A DNA stretch of 64,000 nucleotides from Mycobacterium sp. URHB0044 (GCF_000620625.1 NZ_JIAW01000027.1:25407-89406), one strand, 5' to 3'; shown: positions 49,351 to 58,101, counted from the first letter of the stretch. Program-made: numbers and translations. Notes: generated by a model not told the origin, from the letters alone.

Positions 49351-50484
49351 TCATGAAGTGATGTCTAGTCGTGGCCGGCGCAGCACGAGTTTGGTGGTGT
49401 GCGCCTTGTACGCCTCGGGGGCGTCGTCCCAATCCGCCAGCATGGTGGTGACGACCTCAGCCGGAAAGTCCTCGCGGGCAACGTAGTCGAGCAGTTCGGG
49501 AAGAATCGGTCGAACGCTGGAGACGCCGATCTCGAGCGCAGCGTCGTTGGCGTACATGTGCATGAGCGGCACCTTGGTTCCCGGCGGAAGGTAGTAGCCG
49601 ACGGGTCGACACACGCCGCCGGGAGCGAGCGACCGCAGTGCCGCATCGACGCCGGCAGCGCTCGAGGTGCCCTCCACCGCGATGTCGTAGTCACGCCGCG
49701 GAATGTCGGTGGCACTCCGCTTGCCCTTCTTGACGGCATGCACACGCGCGCCGAGCTGCTCGGCGATGGCCAGTCTTTCGGGCCGATCGTCGACGTAGTC
49801 GACCACTTCGGCCCCGTGCCAGACGGCGAGGCCCGCCGCGTACAAACCGATGCTCTGGGCAACGCCGCCGAGAATCAGCACGCGACCACCGGGCCGACGC
49901 TGAAGTCCGGGCACGATACATCGCCAGGCATCCGACAGGTTGTCACTCGCTGCGGCCACGCGCAGCGGGTCGACGCGATCGGGAACGCGCGCCAGCATGT
50001 GGTCGGCAAACGGGACCCGCAGCAGGTCGGCAACCATCCCTCCCCACGGGCCGCTCGATGGACCGAAACCAAAGGCTGCCAACGTGCCTTCCCGAGTGGT
50101 GGTGCACTTTGCGGTAAGCCCGCGCCGGCATTCGAGGCAGTCACCGCACGACACCGACCACGGCACCACGACGGCGTCTCCACGGCGCAGACCGGTGATC
50201 TCGGGACCCACCTCAACGACCTCGGCGATGCATTCGTGGCCAATGGCGAAGGGCCCCTTGAAGGGAACCGACCCGCAGATGCTGCCCACGACCGGATCGA
50301 TCAGCCCGACGCGCAGGCCGATCTGCATGGCGCGTGAGACGTGCCGGTGGATGGGCATGGTGTCGCCGTCGCAACGGCTGGCGATGAACGGGCGCACCAG
50401 CGCATCGCGGGGGTCCTGCAACGTGGGCGCGGGCCGTTCCCGCCAGTCGAGGTGGCCCGCGCGGATCACGTGCAGCTCACGCAT
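49351..50484 (-). CDS. Zinc-dependent alcohol dehydrogenase (MDR)
   Basis: A 377-residue MDR dehydrogenase. Both zinc sites are present: catalytic (IASRCDGDTMPIH with IGHECIAEVV) and structural (SCGDCLECRRGLTAKC). The nucleotide-binding stretch is RVLILGGVAQSIGLYAAGLAVWHGAEVVDYVDDRPERL. A threonine- or formaldehyde-type subgroup is possible. It overlaps the tautomerase gene by 8 bp and is part of its operon, presumably under the divergent TetR at 50983. Confidence 0.9.
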   Translation of the reverse strand: MRELHVIRAGHLDWRERPAPTLQDPRDALVRPFIASRCDGDTMPIHRHVSRAMQIGLRVGLIDPVVGSICGSVPFKGPFAIGHECIAEVVEVGPEITGLRRGDAVVVPWSVSCGDCLECRRGLTAKCTTTREGTLAAFGFGPSSGPWGGMVADLLRVPFADHMLARVPDRVDPLRVAAASDNLSDAWRCIVPGLQRRPGGRVLILGGVAQSIGLYAAGLAVWHGAEVVDYVDDRPERLAIAEQLGARVHAVKKGKRSATDIPRRDYDIAVEGTSSAAGVDAALRSLAPGGVCRPVGYYLPPGTKVPLMHMYANDAALEIGVSSVRPILPELLDYVAREDFPAEVVTTMLADWDDAPEAYKAHTTKLVLRRPRLDITS

Positions 50485-50908
50485 TGGCGCGTTCCGCCTT
50501 GGCCAGCGCGGCGAGTTCCTGGAATCGGATCACGTTGCCTCCCGCACCCCACGTCCCTTCGGGCTGCTCGTGGATCAGCACCCACACTCGCAGCGCGTCG
50601 CTTTCCGCCAGTCCCGCGGCGGCCAGCACCTGCTCGGTGGCTTCCTTGACCAGTCCGTCCTTGCGGCGCTGCGACAGTCCGCCCTCGGGCACCGTGACGT
50701 CGAGTCGGAAGCGCGGCGCATCATCCTCGAGGGCAGTGAACCCGTCCCCGCTCACCTCGTCGATGCGGCTCCACGCCTGGGCACGGAAGAATGCCGTATC
50801 GGGCGCGCCCTCCCATTTCAACAATGTCGCGGCGAGTGCTTTCTGTAGACCGCGGCGGGCTTCCACGGTGAGCACGCCTGCAGGCACGGTCAGCTGAATC
50901 ATTGGCAT
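50477..50908 (-). CDS. Tautomerase-superfamily protein (4-oxalocrotonate tautomerase-like)
   Basis: A 143-residue tautomerase/MIF-fold protein whose catalytic residue would be the proline exposed after Met removal (MPMIQLTVPAG). The length fits a fused two-repeat tautomerase such as MSAD/cis-CaaD-like members. The second half has RFRLDVTVPEGGLSQRRKDGLVKEATEQVL. The start ATG has aaggag upstream. It precedes an alcohol dehydrogenase and is divergent from a TetR gene, so it probably acts in a small catabolic route. Confidence 0.85.
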   Translation of the reverse strand: MPMIQLTVPAGVLTVEARRGLQKALAATLLKWEGAPDTAFFRAQAWSRIDEVSGDGFTALEDDAPRFRLDVTVPEGGLSQRRKDGLVKEATEQVLAAAGLAESDALRVWVLIHEQPEGTWGAGGNVIRFQELAALAKAERANA

Positions 50909-50919
50909 GAAGAACTCCT

Positions 50920-50966
50920 TATGACGACTGTTATAAAACGAACCGTATGCTATAACAATCGTCATA
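50920..50966. promoter_or_regulatory. Long TetR operator between tautomerase and TetR
   Basis: TATGACGACTGTTATA (50920-50935) and TATAACAATCGTCATA (50951-50966) are inverted copies matching at 15 of 16 positions with a 15-nt spacer. They fill the 74-bp gap and overlap both promoters. Confidence 0.75.
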
Positions 50967-50982
50967 GCAAGGAGGTCGCACG

Positions 50983-51567
50983 GTGCCGAAGGACACGACG
51001 GATTCGCGCAAGCAAATGGTGATGGGCGCCGCCGACATGATCCGCCGCCGCGGGCTGAACGCCACCAGCGTGCGCGAGCTGGCCAAGCACACATCGGCGC
51101 CCCTGGGCTCCACGTATCACTACTTTCCCGGCGGCAAGTACGAGCTTGCCGCCGAAGCGGTGCGCTGGGCCGACGACATCACCGCCCGCACACTTTCCCG
51201 CGAATTGGGTGCCGGACCGCTAGCCGGCCTGGAGGGATTCCTCCAGATGTGGCGAAAAGTCGTTGTCGACAGCGACTTTCATGCAGGATGCCCAGTGCTG
51301 GCCGTCTCGGTCGAGGATCTACCCGAGAACGAGGCCGCCCCGCGCGAGGCCGCCGCCGCGGCCTTCAAAGGCTGGACCGCGATCCTCGCGGAGTCGTTCC
51401 GCGAGCACGGCGCAGCCGATGACGCTGCCGGCCGAGTCGCCACGCTCGTCGTCGCTGCGGTGGAGGGGACTGTGGCGATGTGCCGCGCCGAGCGGAGCAT
51501 CGAACCGCTCGACCGGGTTGCGGTGGAGCTCAGTCGATTGGTTGGTGACCTCGTCGGCCCACGCTGA
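50983..51567 (+). CDS. TetR-family regulator (LmrA/YxaF-type)
   Basis: A 194-residue TetR regulator. The helix-turn-helix is AADMIRRRGLNATSVRELAKHTSAPLGSTYHYFPGGKYELAAEAV, and the LmrA/YxaF-type C-terminal domain has HAGCPVLAVSVED. It starts at a GTG with a strong aaggaggt that touches the operator. It should repress itself and the divergent tautomerase-dehydrogenase pair. Confidence 0.92.
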   Translation: MPKDTTDSRKQMVMGAADMIRRRGLNATSVRELAKHTSAPLGSTYHYFPGGKYELAAEAVRWADDITARTLSRELGAGPLAGLEGFLQMWRKVVVDSDFHAGCPVLAVSVEDLPENEAAPREAAAAAFKGWTAILAESFREHGAADDAAGRVATLVVAAVEGTVAMCRAERSIEPLDRVAVELSRLVGDLVGPR

Positions 51568-51721
51568 CCCGGCGCAGTGCTCGCCCTGGCCGCTGATTTG
51601 TCGCGCTTGGCTCGAGGACGTCCCTGCTGTGGGACCATGAGCCCAGGTAACGCCGTCCGCACTCGGCGGCGCTGCCCGGGAGGGGAGCATCACGCCGTCA
51701 CGTCGCTCGGAACTGTTGAGC

Positions 51722-52888
51722 ATGGCGGACGACTACGCGCGGAACGCCCTCTCTCAGCGCGCCGCCTTCGAGGCGACGCACCCGGCCGTCATGGCTGCCG
51801 CGGAGCAGCTGGCGAGCGAGCCCGTGCTCCGGGTGGTCGATCTGGGAGCCGCCGACGGCGTCAACTCACATGGCCTCATCCGCGATCTCGTGGCGCAACG
51901 CGCCGGCCGCCCGATGATCTACGCACTCGTTGACCTTCCGACGAACGTGTGGCGGGTCGCCGCCGCCCACGTGCGGGATGCGTTCGGCCCAACGGTGGAT
52001 GGTGGCGCGATGGTCGTGATCCCCGGGCCGGCCGAGTCAGGACCCGGGGTCGCCGACGTCGGCACGGGCGCTCACTACGTCTCGCCGGAGGCCCATGGTG
52101 AGGCGTGCCGGCGAGCGCTCGATCTCGACCCGCCTCCCGCCACGGTCGTCTCCATGGCCGGTATCCCGCTTCATCAAGCGCCCGCCCTGCCACGAGGCAC
52201 GGTGCACATCGCGGTGACTGGGACGACCATGCACTGGATCGCCGACGCTGCCGGACTGGCCTCGAGCGGCTCGGTGTTTCCCGGATACCCGGATCACGTG
52301 GACGCCGACGAGCGACGCGCCTGGAGCGTCGCCGCGGAGCGGCAGTGGGAGCGAATGCTGGAGATGCGCGCCGTCGAGCTGGCGCCGGGCGGGTGGTTCG
52401 TCGCGGCCATCCCGGCGTCTCCCGCTCCGTGCCCGGACAGGACCGGGCTGTACGTCGAGATCGTGGGGGACATGAACCTGTTGCTCGCCGACTGGCAACG
52501 CGCAGGGCGCATCGGCGGCGCCACGGTGGCCGCGGCCGTCGTTCCGGTGTGGTCGCGGACAATCGGCGAGCTGAGGGCTCCCTTCGACGCGGGCGGCGGG
52601 TGCTTCGCCGGCCTCGAGCTCGAGAGCGCCGAGCTCTTCCGTCTCGACAATCCCTACTGGCACGACGATCCCGCGGTGTTCGCGCGGAACTACGTGCGGA
52701 GCGTGACAGCCTGGGGAACGCCGCTCCTCCTCCGCGCCTTCGCGCGCGAGGGCGAGGCGCGCGCTGCCGGTCTGCTTGCCGACTTCCTCGGAGAGCTCGA
52801 GGACCGCGTCGCGCAGGCACCCGACCGCTATCGCTGGGACTACGTCGAGGCCCTCGTCATCTGCCGGAAGGCGGCCGACGCGGTTTGA
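51722..52888 (+). CDS. SAM-dependent carboxyl methyltransferase, SABATH-like
   Basis: A 388-residue methyltransferase. The N-terminal YARNALSQRAAFEATHPAVMAAAEQ and the SAM-binding LRVVDLGAADGVNSHGLI resemble the plant-type SABATH family. The central aromatic motif TMHWIADAAGLASSGSVFPGYP and the long C-terminal cap also fit. Mycobacterial members such as the fatty acid O-methyltransferase FAMT methylate free carboxylates. The ATG at 51722 is used; a TTG 6 bp upstream is in frame. Codon use in the 3' half is slightly different from neighbours (many gag/ctc runs). Confidence 0.8.
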   Translation: MADDYARNALSQRAAFEATHPAVMAAAEQLASEPVLRVVDLGAADGVNSHGLIRDLVAQRAGRPMIYALVDLPTNVWRVAAAHVRDAFGPTVDGGAMVVIPGPAESGPGVADVGTGAHYVSPEAHGEACRRALDLDPPPATVVSMAGIPLHQAPALPRGTVHIAVTGTTMHWIADAAGLASSGSVFPGYPDHVDADERRAWSVAAERQWERMLEMRAVELAPGGWFVAAIPASPAPCPDRTGLYVEIVGDMNLLLADWQRAGRIGGATVAAAVVPVWSRTIGELRAPFDAGGGCFAGLELESAELFRLDNPYWHDDPAVFARNYVRSVTAWGTPLLLRAFAREGEARAAGLLADFLGELEDRVAQAPDRYRWDYVEALVICRKAADAV

Positions 52889-52939
52889 CCCGTACGTCTG
52901 GAGTCGACCACCGTCGCCTTGGTCCTCGATGGTGGGCCG

Positions 52940-53401
52940 TCAAGGGAGGTAGCGCACTATGGCCTCTGCGACCGCTGCTGGCTTCTCGGATCCCGCGACC
53001 TCCACGCTGATGGTCACCACCGCCTGCACCGCTCCGTCAAGCTTCGTGATCGCGCCGATGACGGCCCGCGCCCTCATCCGGGCGCCGACGTGAACCGGCG
53101 TGATGAAGCGAACCTTGTTGTAGCCGTAGTTGATCGCCATCGCGACATCGTCGACGCGGTAGAGCTCCTGCATGAAGTACGGCAGCAACGACAGAGTCAA
53201 CAGGCCGTGAGCAATCGTGCCGCCGAATGGGCCATCGGCTGCCCGCTCGGGGTCGACGTGGATCCACTGATGGTCTTCGGTGGCGTCGGCGAACAAGTCC
53301 ACCCTGTCCTGCGCAACCTCCAGCCACTCGGTGGGACCCAGCTCCGTGCCTTCGGCTGCGACGAACTCGCCCAACCCGTTGAAGATCTTCACCGGGGTCA
53401 C
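52940..53401 (-). CDS. MaoC-like (R)-specific enoyl-CoA hydratase
   Basis: A 153-residue single-hotdog hydratase of the MaoC/HtdZ type. The catalytic motif is DRVDLFADATEDHQWIHVDPERAADGPFGGTIAHGLLTLSLLP, with the Asp/His dyad in ATEDHQWIH. It starts at a GTG. It is the last gene of a minus-strand set after the FAD monooxygenase and DoxX genes. Hydration of a 2-enoyl-CoA is the expected reaction. Confidence 0.9.
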   Translation of the reverse strand: MTPVKIFNGLGEFVAAEGTELGPTEWLEVAQDRVDLFADATEDHQWIHVDPERAADGPFGGTIAHGLLTLSLLPYFMQELYRVDDVAMAINYGYNKVRFITPVHVGARMRARAVIGAITKLDGAVQAVVTISVEVAGSEKPAAVAEAIVRYLP

Positions 53402-53405
53402 GGCG

Positions 53406-53756
53406 TCACATCGACAGGAAGCGGACGACTGCCGTCGCTACCGCGACGACAAACAGAATGGCGGCCGGCGCGGCGCCCTTCAGATCGTCGACGCGCGCAT
53501 GGGTCACGACCGCACCGATGAGAAGCAAGGCCAACCCTATCGCGGCCGCGATGCCCAGCACGGGCACCGCTATTCCCGCGACAAGCCCGACAGCTCCCGC
53601 GATCTCGAGTGCACCGATGACACGAAAGAGGTCAGTGCCGAGGCGCAGTTGGTCACGCATTTGCAGCGACTGTTTGGCGCCAATGACCTTGGGGACGCCC
53701 GCTCCGAGGAAGGTTAGCGCCAGCAGGGCGCTCAGGACGATGGTTGCGATGTACAT
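53406..53756 (-). CDS. DoxX-like membrane protein
   Basis: A 116-residue protein with four helices (TIVLSALLALTFLGAGVPKVIG, FRVIGALEIAGAVGLVAGIAV, GIAAAIGLALLLIGAVVTH and AAILFVVAVATAVVRFL), the DoxX-like pattern. The ATG at 53756 (MYIATIV) gives the natural first helix; upstream codons are arginine-rich and not convincing. It lies between a flavin monooxygenase and a MaoC hydratase and may serve membrane electron transfer or quinone binding; this is inferred only from context. Confidence 0.82.
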   Translation of the reverse strand: MYIATIVLSALLALTFLGAGVPKVIGAKQSLQMRDQLRLGTDLFRVIGALEIAGAVGLVAGIAVPVLGIAAAIGLALLLIGAVVTHARVDDLKGAAPAAILFVVAVATAVVRFLSM

Positions 53757-53791
53757 GGTGATCCTTTCGAAAATGACTGGAAGTGCTTGGT

Positions 53792-55420
53792 TTACGCGCC
53801 GCGGACGCGGCCGATGATGTCGGCGGCGTCGCTGACCGATGTTCCGCTCCACGCGATGTGCAGATCGGGCCGTACCAGGACGAGCTGATGACGGTAGAGC
53901 TGGCGCAACCGCGGGTCGTCGAGCGGAAGATGGTGTATCGGCAGGCCGACAAGATCGGCTTCATCCAACAACCGCTTGGCGTCGCTTGCCCCGCCGATCG
54001 CATCGATCAACGTGAAGCCTGGACCGAACCGGTCGAACAACGTCTCGTCCTCGGAAACAACGACATTGGGGGCGCGGTGCCCGGCGCGGACCGCGGGCAC
54101 GAAGGTGCGGCGATTCCACGGGGGCGCCTCGGTGCTGGGAGGCCACACGATGGGGGAGTCGTCGTAGCGCACGTCGAGTTCGATGCCGAGGCTGAGGTTT
54201 TCGGCGTCATTGGCGGTGAGGAAGTCTGCCACCGCGGCGCGGTGTGCGGCGGCTTCAGCGCTGGACTGGCCGACCAAGTCGTGGTCGACCATGCCGTGGT
54301 ATTGCAAGATGACGCCCATGTTTTCCAGGGCCGCATTGCGACTGCGTTCACCGACCGGGCGGCGTTCGGCCTCATAACTGGCCGCGAGGTTTGGCCCTCC
54401 CCATCCGTGGAGCATGGCCGCCAGCTTCCAGCCGAGGTTGAACGCGTCACCGAGACCGGTATTCATGCCGTGGCCGCCAGTTGGGGGCATCGTGTGGACG
54501 GCGTCGCCCGCCAACAGGATGCGGCCGTGACCGTAACCGTCGGCAAGCAGCGCGTTGGGCCACCATGCGCTCGACGCAAGGATCTCGCTGATGGCGATCG
54601 GCCGTCCCAGCGCGCGGGCGACGAATTCCCGCGGGTCTCCGATCGGATCGGGATCGGTGACCTCGGACCCCAGGCCACTGTGCACGGTCCAGGTGTCGAC
54701 CTCGTCCTGGGCGATCAGGATCGATCCTCCAGGCGTGTAGATGTGCCAGAACTGTCCCAGCGCATGTAGGTTCGCCAAATCGGTAGACCGAAAGTGCACC
54801 AGCCCGAAGCAAACGACGTCCCGCAGGCCCTCCATGCCGATGCCCAGCGCATCGCGGACCCGACTCGACGCGCCGTCACATCCGACGAGATAGTCCGACC
54901 GGACGTGTAAAGCCTCGCCGCGATCGTCGACCAGGGTTGTCTCGACGGCGTCGTCGACCTGCTCGCACGTCTCCAGTCGCCAGCCCTGCCTCACATCGAT
55001 CAGCGGGTCCCGTTTGCAGCGGTCCATCATCATCGCCTCGAACAACGCCTGGGAACAGCGCTGCCACGGTTGACCGGGGCGCGACCCGTCGGTCAGGCCG
55101 CGCAGAATCGTGCGCTGGTCATCGGCGGACGGAAGCGACCAGCGGGCGATCTCGGGCCCGTCGAGGCTGGGGGCGAAGATGACGTCGAAAGAGTGCTGCG
55201 ACGCAACGCCCACCTGCCGTAGCTCTTCGTCGATGCCTAGCCGGCGCAACAACTCCATGCTCACGCCGTTGGTGATGTCCATCTTCGGAAACTGCGTGGT
55301 GTGCGTATTGCGCTCGGCGAGAACGCTTTTGATGCCTTCATTTGCGAGCACTGCAGCAAGCACCAAGCCCGTCGGCCCGCCGCCTGCGATCAGGACGGGG
55401 GTCTCGATCAGTTGTGTCAT
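53792..55420 (-). CDS. FAD-dependent aromatic monooxygenase (phenol hydroxylase/MhpA-like)
   Basis: A 542-residue class A flavin hydroxylase. FAD-binding motifs are TPVLIAGGGPTGLVLAAVLAN at the N-terminus, the DG motif in YLVGCDGASSRVR and GRILLAGDAVHTMPPTGGHGMNTGLGDAFNLGWKL. A C-terminal thioredoxin-like tail is present (residues ~440-542). Enzymes of this type hydroxylate phenols or cyclic substrates with NAD(P)H and oxygen. It is divergent from an acyl-CoA ligase-FAH hydrolase operon, which fits a ring-degradation route. Confidence 0.92.
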   Translation of the reverse strand: MTQLIETPVLIAGGGPTGLVLAAVLANEGIKSVLAERNTHTTQFPKMDITNGVSMELLRRLGIDEELRQVGVASQHSFDVIFAPSLDGPEIARWSLPSADDQRTILRGLTDGSRPGQPWQRCSQALFEAMMMDRCKRDPLIDVRQGWRLETCEQVDDAVETTLVDDRGEALHVRSDYLVGCDGASSRVRDALGIGMEGLRDVVCFGLVHFRSTDLANLHALGQFWHIYTPGGSILIAQDEVDTWTVHSGLGSEVTDPDPIGDPREFVARALGRPIAISEILASSAWWPNALLADGYGHGRILLAGDAVHTMPPTGGHGMNTGLGDAFNLGWKLAAMLHGWGGPNLAASYEAERRPVGERSRNAALENMGVILQYHGMVDHDLVGQSSAEAAAHRAAVADFLTANDAENLSLGIELDVRYDDSPIVWPPSTEAPPWNRRTFVPAVRAGHRAPNVVVSEDETLFDRFGPGFTLIDAIGGASDAKRLLDEADLVGLPIHHLPLDDPRLRQLYRHQLVLVRPDLHIAWSGTSVSDAADIIGRVRGA

Positions 55421-55491
55421 GGCCCGGACTCCTCCTGCGGTGTCGCGGCACCGCGACGATGCGCCGACGATATCGACTAACTGTGATGAAT

Positions 55492-55534
55492 GTCAAGAAT
55501 TATCTTGACGGACGACACATTATATTCGTACGCT
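55492..55534 (+). promoter_or_regulatory. Operator overlapping a leaderless promoter
   Basis: GTCAAGA-ATTA-TCTTGAC (55492-55509) is a perfect palindrome that overlaps a -35 TTGACG (55505-55510). After 18 nt comes the -10 TACGCT (55529-55534), and after 7 nt the ATG at 55542. A bound regulator would cover the -35 directly. The divergent monooxygenase gene starts 71 bp on the other side. Confidence 0.7.
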
Positions 55535-55541
55535 GTCTTCC

Positions 55542-57146
55542 ATGAGCAGCGTCGATGCGCGGACCGCAACCACCCTCGGGGAAACGTTCCTGGCAACCGT
55601 CGCCACTCGTGGCGCCGCCCCGGCGATCTGCAACGCCGACGGGCAGACGGTGCTCTCTTGGCACGAATACGGCGAACAGGCACGCCGCGCGGCAGCGGGA
55701 TTGTCGGCGCTGGGGCTCGGCCACCAGCAGACGATCGGATTGCTGCTGGCCAATCGGCCCGAGTTCTACCTCGTCGATACCGCCGCATTGCTCTTGGGCG
55801 CGGTGCCGTTCTCGATGTACAACACCTCGGCGCCGGAGCAGCTCGTTCACCTGCTGTCCGACGCCGGCTGCCGAATCATCGTGACCGAGGCCGCTCTACT
55901 GCCCGCACTGGCTGCCGCCCTCGAACAGCGGCAAGGCGCCGTCGAACACGTCGTGGTCGTCGATTCGCCGTCATGGTCGGAACTCTTCGCCTCCGGGCAG
56001 ATCGACCAGGCTGCCGCCGTGGGACCCGATGATCTGGCGACCCTGATCTACACCTCTGGCACGACCGGACCGCCGAAGGGCGTTCAGTTGACCCACGGGA
56101 ACATCCTTGCGATGACCACCGAGGTGGCGGTCCGCCTCGAGGTGCAGCCCCATTACCGCGTGATCTCGCATCTGCCGTTGGCGCACATCGCCGATCGCCT
56201 CTGCTCGCACTACCTTCCGCTGGCCGTCGGTAACAGCGTGGTGTGTTGCCCGCAACCGAGCCAAGTGATCGAGCTTCTGCCGCGGGTGCAGCCGGAAGTG
56301 TTCTTCTCGCCCCCACGCCTGTGGGAAAAGCTGCGCAATCTGATCGCTGCGGAGCTCGAGGACGGGGGAGACCGTCACGAGGTGCTGCGACGACTGGGAT
56401 TCGGCAATCTCGAGGTCGCAGTCGTAGGCGCCGCGCCCTGCTCGCCCGAGCTGGCCGAGTTCTACGCTGACGTCGGGATCCCGTTGCTCGAGGTTTACGG
56501 GCTTTCGGAGACCGTCGGTGTGATATCGCAGTCCACCGCTCAGGACAATCGACCGGGCGCGGCAGGTCGGCCGCTGGACAGTTACGAGGTCCGCTTGGCC
56601 GACGACGACGAACTCTTGGTGCGCGGGCCGATGGTGATGGCCGGATACCGGAACCGCCCGGAAGCGACGGCAGAGGCGATCGATGCCGACGGCTGGCTGC
56701 ACACCGGCGACATCGCGCGCATCGCCCCCGATGGCCAGCTGCAGATCGTGGGTCGCAAGAAAGAACTCATCATCAACGCATCCGGAAAGAACATGTCGCC
56801 CAACAATATAGAGGCGTGTCTGAAGGAAAGCGGACCATTGATCGCAGAGGCGTGCGTCGTCGGGAATGCGCGGCCGTACAACGTTGCGCTGATCGTGCCG
56901 GAGGCAGGGCTCGCAAGTAGTTACCGCACGGCCGCGGAGTTGCGGCAGGCCGTACAGGGCTGCGTGGAGATCGCGAACGCCCGGATGTCACGGGTGGAAC
57001 AGATCAAGCGCTTCGCGATCCTGCCCGATCCGTGGGTGCCGAACTCCGATGAACTCACACCAACCATGAAGCTCAAGCGCGGCTCCATCGAGTCCAAGTA
57101 TGCCGCGCACATCGAAGCGCTCTACGCAGGGAAGGACACACCATGA
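55542..57146 (+). CDS. AMP-forming acyl-CoA synthetase (FadD-type)
   Basis: A 534-residue ANL-superfamily ligase. The P-loop LIYTSGTTGPPKGVQLTHGN, the YGLSE motif, DGWLHTGDIARI and the IVGRKKELIINASGKNMSP hinge are all present, as is a C-terminal lysine in TPTMKLKRG. Its pattern follows bacterial long-chain or very-long-chain synthetases (FadD11/FadD15-like). It should activate an organic acid to its CoA ester. It is translated from a probable leaderless mRNA and overlaps the FAH gene by an ATGA. Confidence 0.92.
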   Translation: MSSVDARTATTLGETFLATVATRGAAPAICNADGQTVLSWHEYGEQARRAAAGLSALGLGHQQTIGLLLANRPEFYLVDTAALLLGAVPFSMYNTSAPEQLVHLLSDAGCRIIVTEAALLPALAAALEQRQGAVEHVVVVDSPSWSELFASGQIDQAAAVGPDDLATLIYTSGTTGPPKGVQLTHGNILAMTTEVAVRLEVQPHYRVISHLPLAHIADRLCSHYLPLAVGNSVVCCPQPSQVIELLPRVQPEVFFSPPRLWEKLRNLIAAELEDGGDRHEVLRRLGFGNLEVAVVGAAPCSPELAEFYADVGIPLLEVYGLSETVGVISQSTAQDNRPGAAGRPLDSYEVRLADDDELLVRGPMVMAGYRNRPEATAEAIDADGWLHTGDIARIAPDGQLQIVGRKKELIINASGKNMSPNNIEACLKESGPLIAEACVVGNARPYNVALIVPEAGLASSYRTAAELRQAVQGCVEIANARMSRVEQIKRFAILPDPWVPNSDELTPTMKLKRGSIESKYAAHIEALYAGKDTP

Positions 57147-58057
57147 AGCTCGTCAATTACCGCCACGGTGACAATGTTGCGGCCGGTGTCGTGGTCGATG
57201 AAGACGTCGTGCCGTTGCACGCAATCGATGGCGCACCAACCGATGTCACACAACTGCTGGCCGCCGGCCCGGCGGTACTCGCCGACATCGCGCGCAAGAG
57301 CGCCGGCGTCTCGGCACGCACACCGCTGTCCGAGGTGACATTGCAGGCGCCTGTCCCGCGACCCTCGAAGTACCTGGCCATCGGCTTCAACTTCAGCTCA
57401 CACCTTGACGAGATCCGCAGGGCCGCGGAGCAGCCGGAGTACGCCGAGGCGATGGAACGCTTCGCTCACTTGCGTCAGGCCTTCCCGGACCAGAAGATTC
57501 CGACCTTCTTCAACAAGCAGGTTTCCTGCATCACCGGGCCGTACGACCCGATTCTTGCCCCTCACGACTCGCAGATGCTCGACTACGAAGGCGAGCTGGT
57601 GGCCGTCATCGGTCGGCGTGTGCGACGTGCAGATGTCGCGACTGCGCTGGCGTCGGTCGCCGGCTACACGGTCGGCAACGACGTGTCGGTGCGCGACTGG
57701 CAACAGGACACGCCAACGATGTGGCCGGGCAAGAGTTTTGACACCCATGGGCCGATCGGTCCGTGGGTCGTCACCGCCGACGAAGTGGATCCGGCCGACC
57801 TCAGGATCCGCACGTGGGTGGACGACGAACTGCGTCAGGACGGCTCGACGAAGGAGATGGTGACCGGGGTCGGTGAGATGATTGCTGCGCTGTCACGCAT
57901 CTGCACGCTCGAGCCTGGTGATCTCGTCGCGACGGGCACCCCTGGTGGAGTAGGTGTGTTCTCGGGCAACATGTTGCGGCCAGGTCAGCGCGTGCGCGTC
58001 GAGATCGAGGGCATCGGGACGATCGACAACCCGGTGGTGGCGGAAGCCGCCGCCTAG
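57143..58057 (+). CDS. Fumarylacetoacetate hydrolase-family protein
   Basis: A 304-residue FAH-superfamily enzyme. The metal-binding and catalytic features are PSKYLAIGFNFSSHLDE, DYEGELVAVIGRRVRRAD, AGYTVGNDVSVRDWQ and DLVATGTPGGVG. Such enzymes split C-C bonds of diketo acids or act as isomerases and decarboxylases in aromatic catabolism. It is co-translated with the acyl-CoA ligase. Its stop codon lies inside the 20-bp terminator stem. Confidence 0.92.
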   Translation: MKLVNYRHGDNVAAGVVVDEDVVPLHAIDGAPTDVTQLLAAGPAVLADIARKSAGVSARTPLSEVTLQAPVPRPSKYLAIGFNFSSHLDEIRRAAEQPEYAEAMERFAHLRQAFPDQKIPTFFNKQVSCITGPYDPILAPHDSQMLDYEGELVAVIGRRVRRADVATALASVAGYTVGNDVSVRDWQQDTPTMWPGKSFDTHGPIGPWVVTADEVDPADLRIRTWVDDELRQDGSTKEMVTGVGEMIAALSRICTLEPGDLVATGTPGGVGVFSGNMLRPGQRVRVEIEGIGTIDNPVVAEAAA

Positions 58058-58098
58058 CGCTACTTGCCGTGGTGGTCGCCACGGCAAGTAGCGCTAGG
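58053..58098. terminator. 20-bp perfect bidirectional terminator hairpin
   Basis: Arms 58053-58072 and 58079-58098 are exact complements with a 6-nt loop (tggtcg). The hairpin contains the FAH stop (58055-58057) and ends 3 bp before the convergent SDR stop, so it can end both transcripts. No U-tract, as is common in mycobacteria. Confidence 0.85.
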
Positions 58099-58101
58099 CC
58101 C

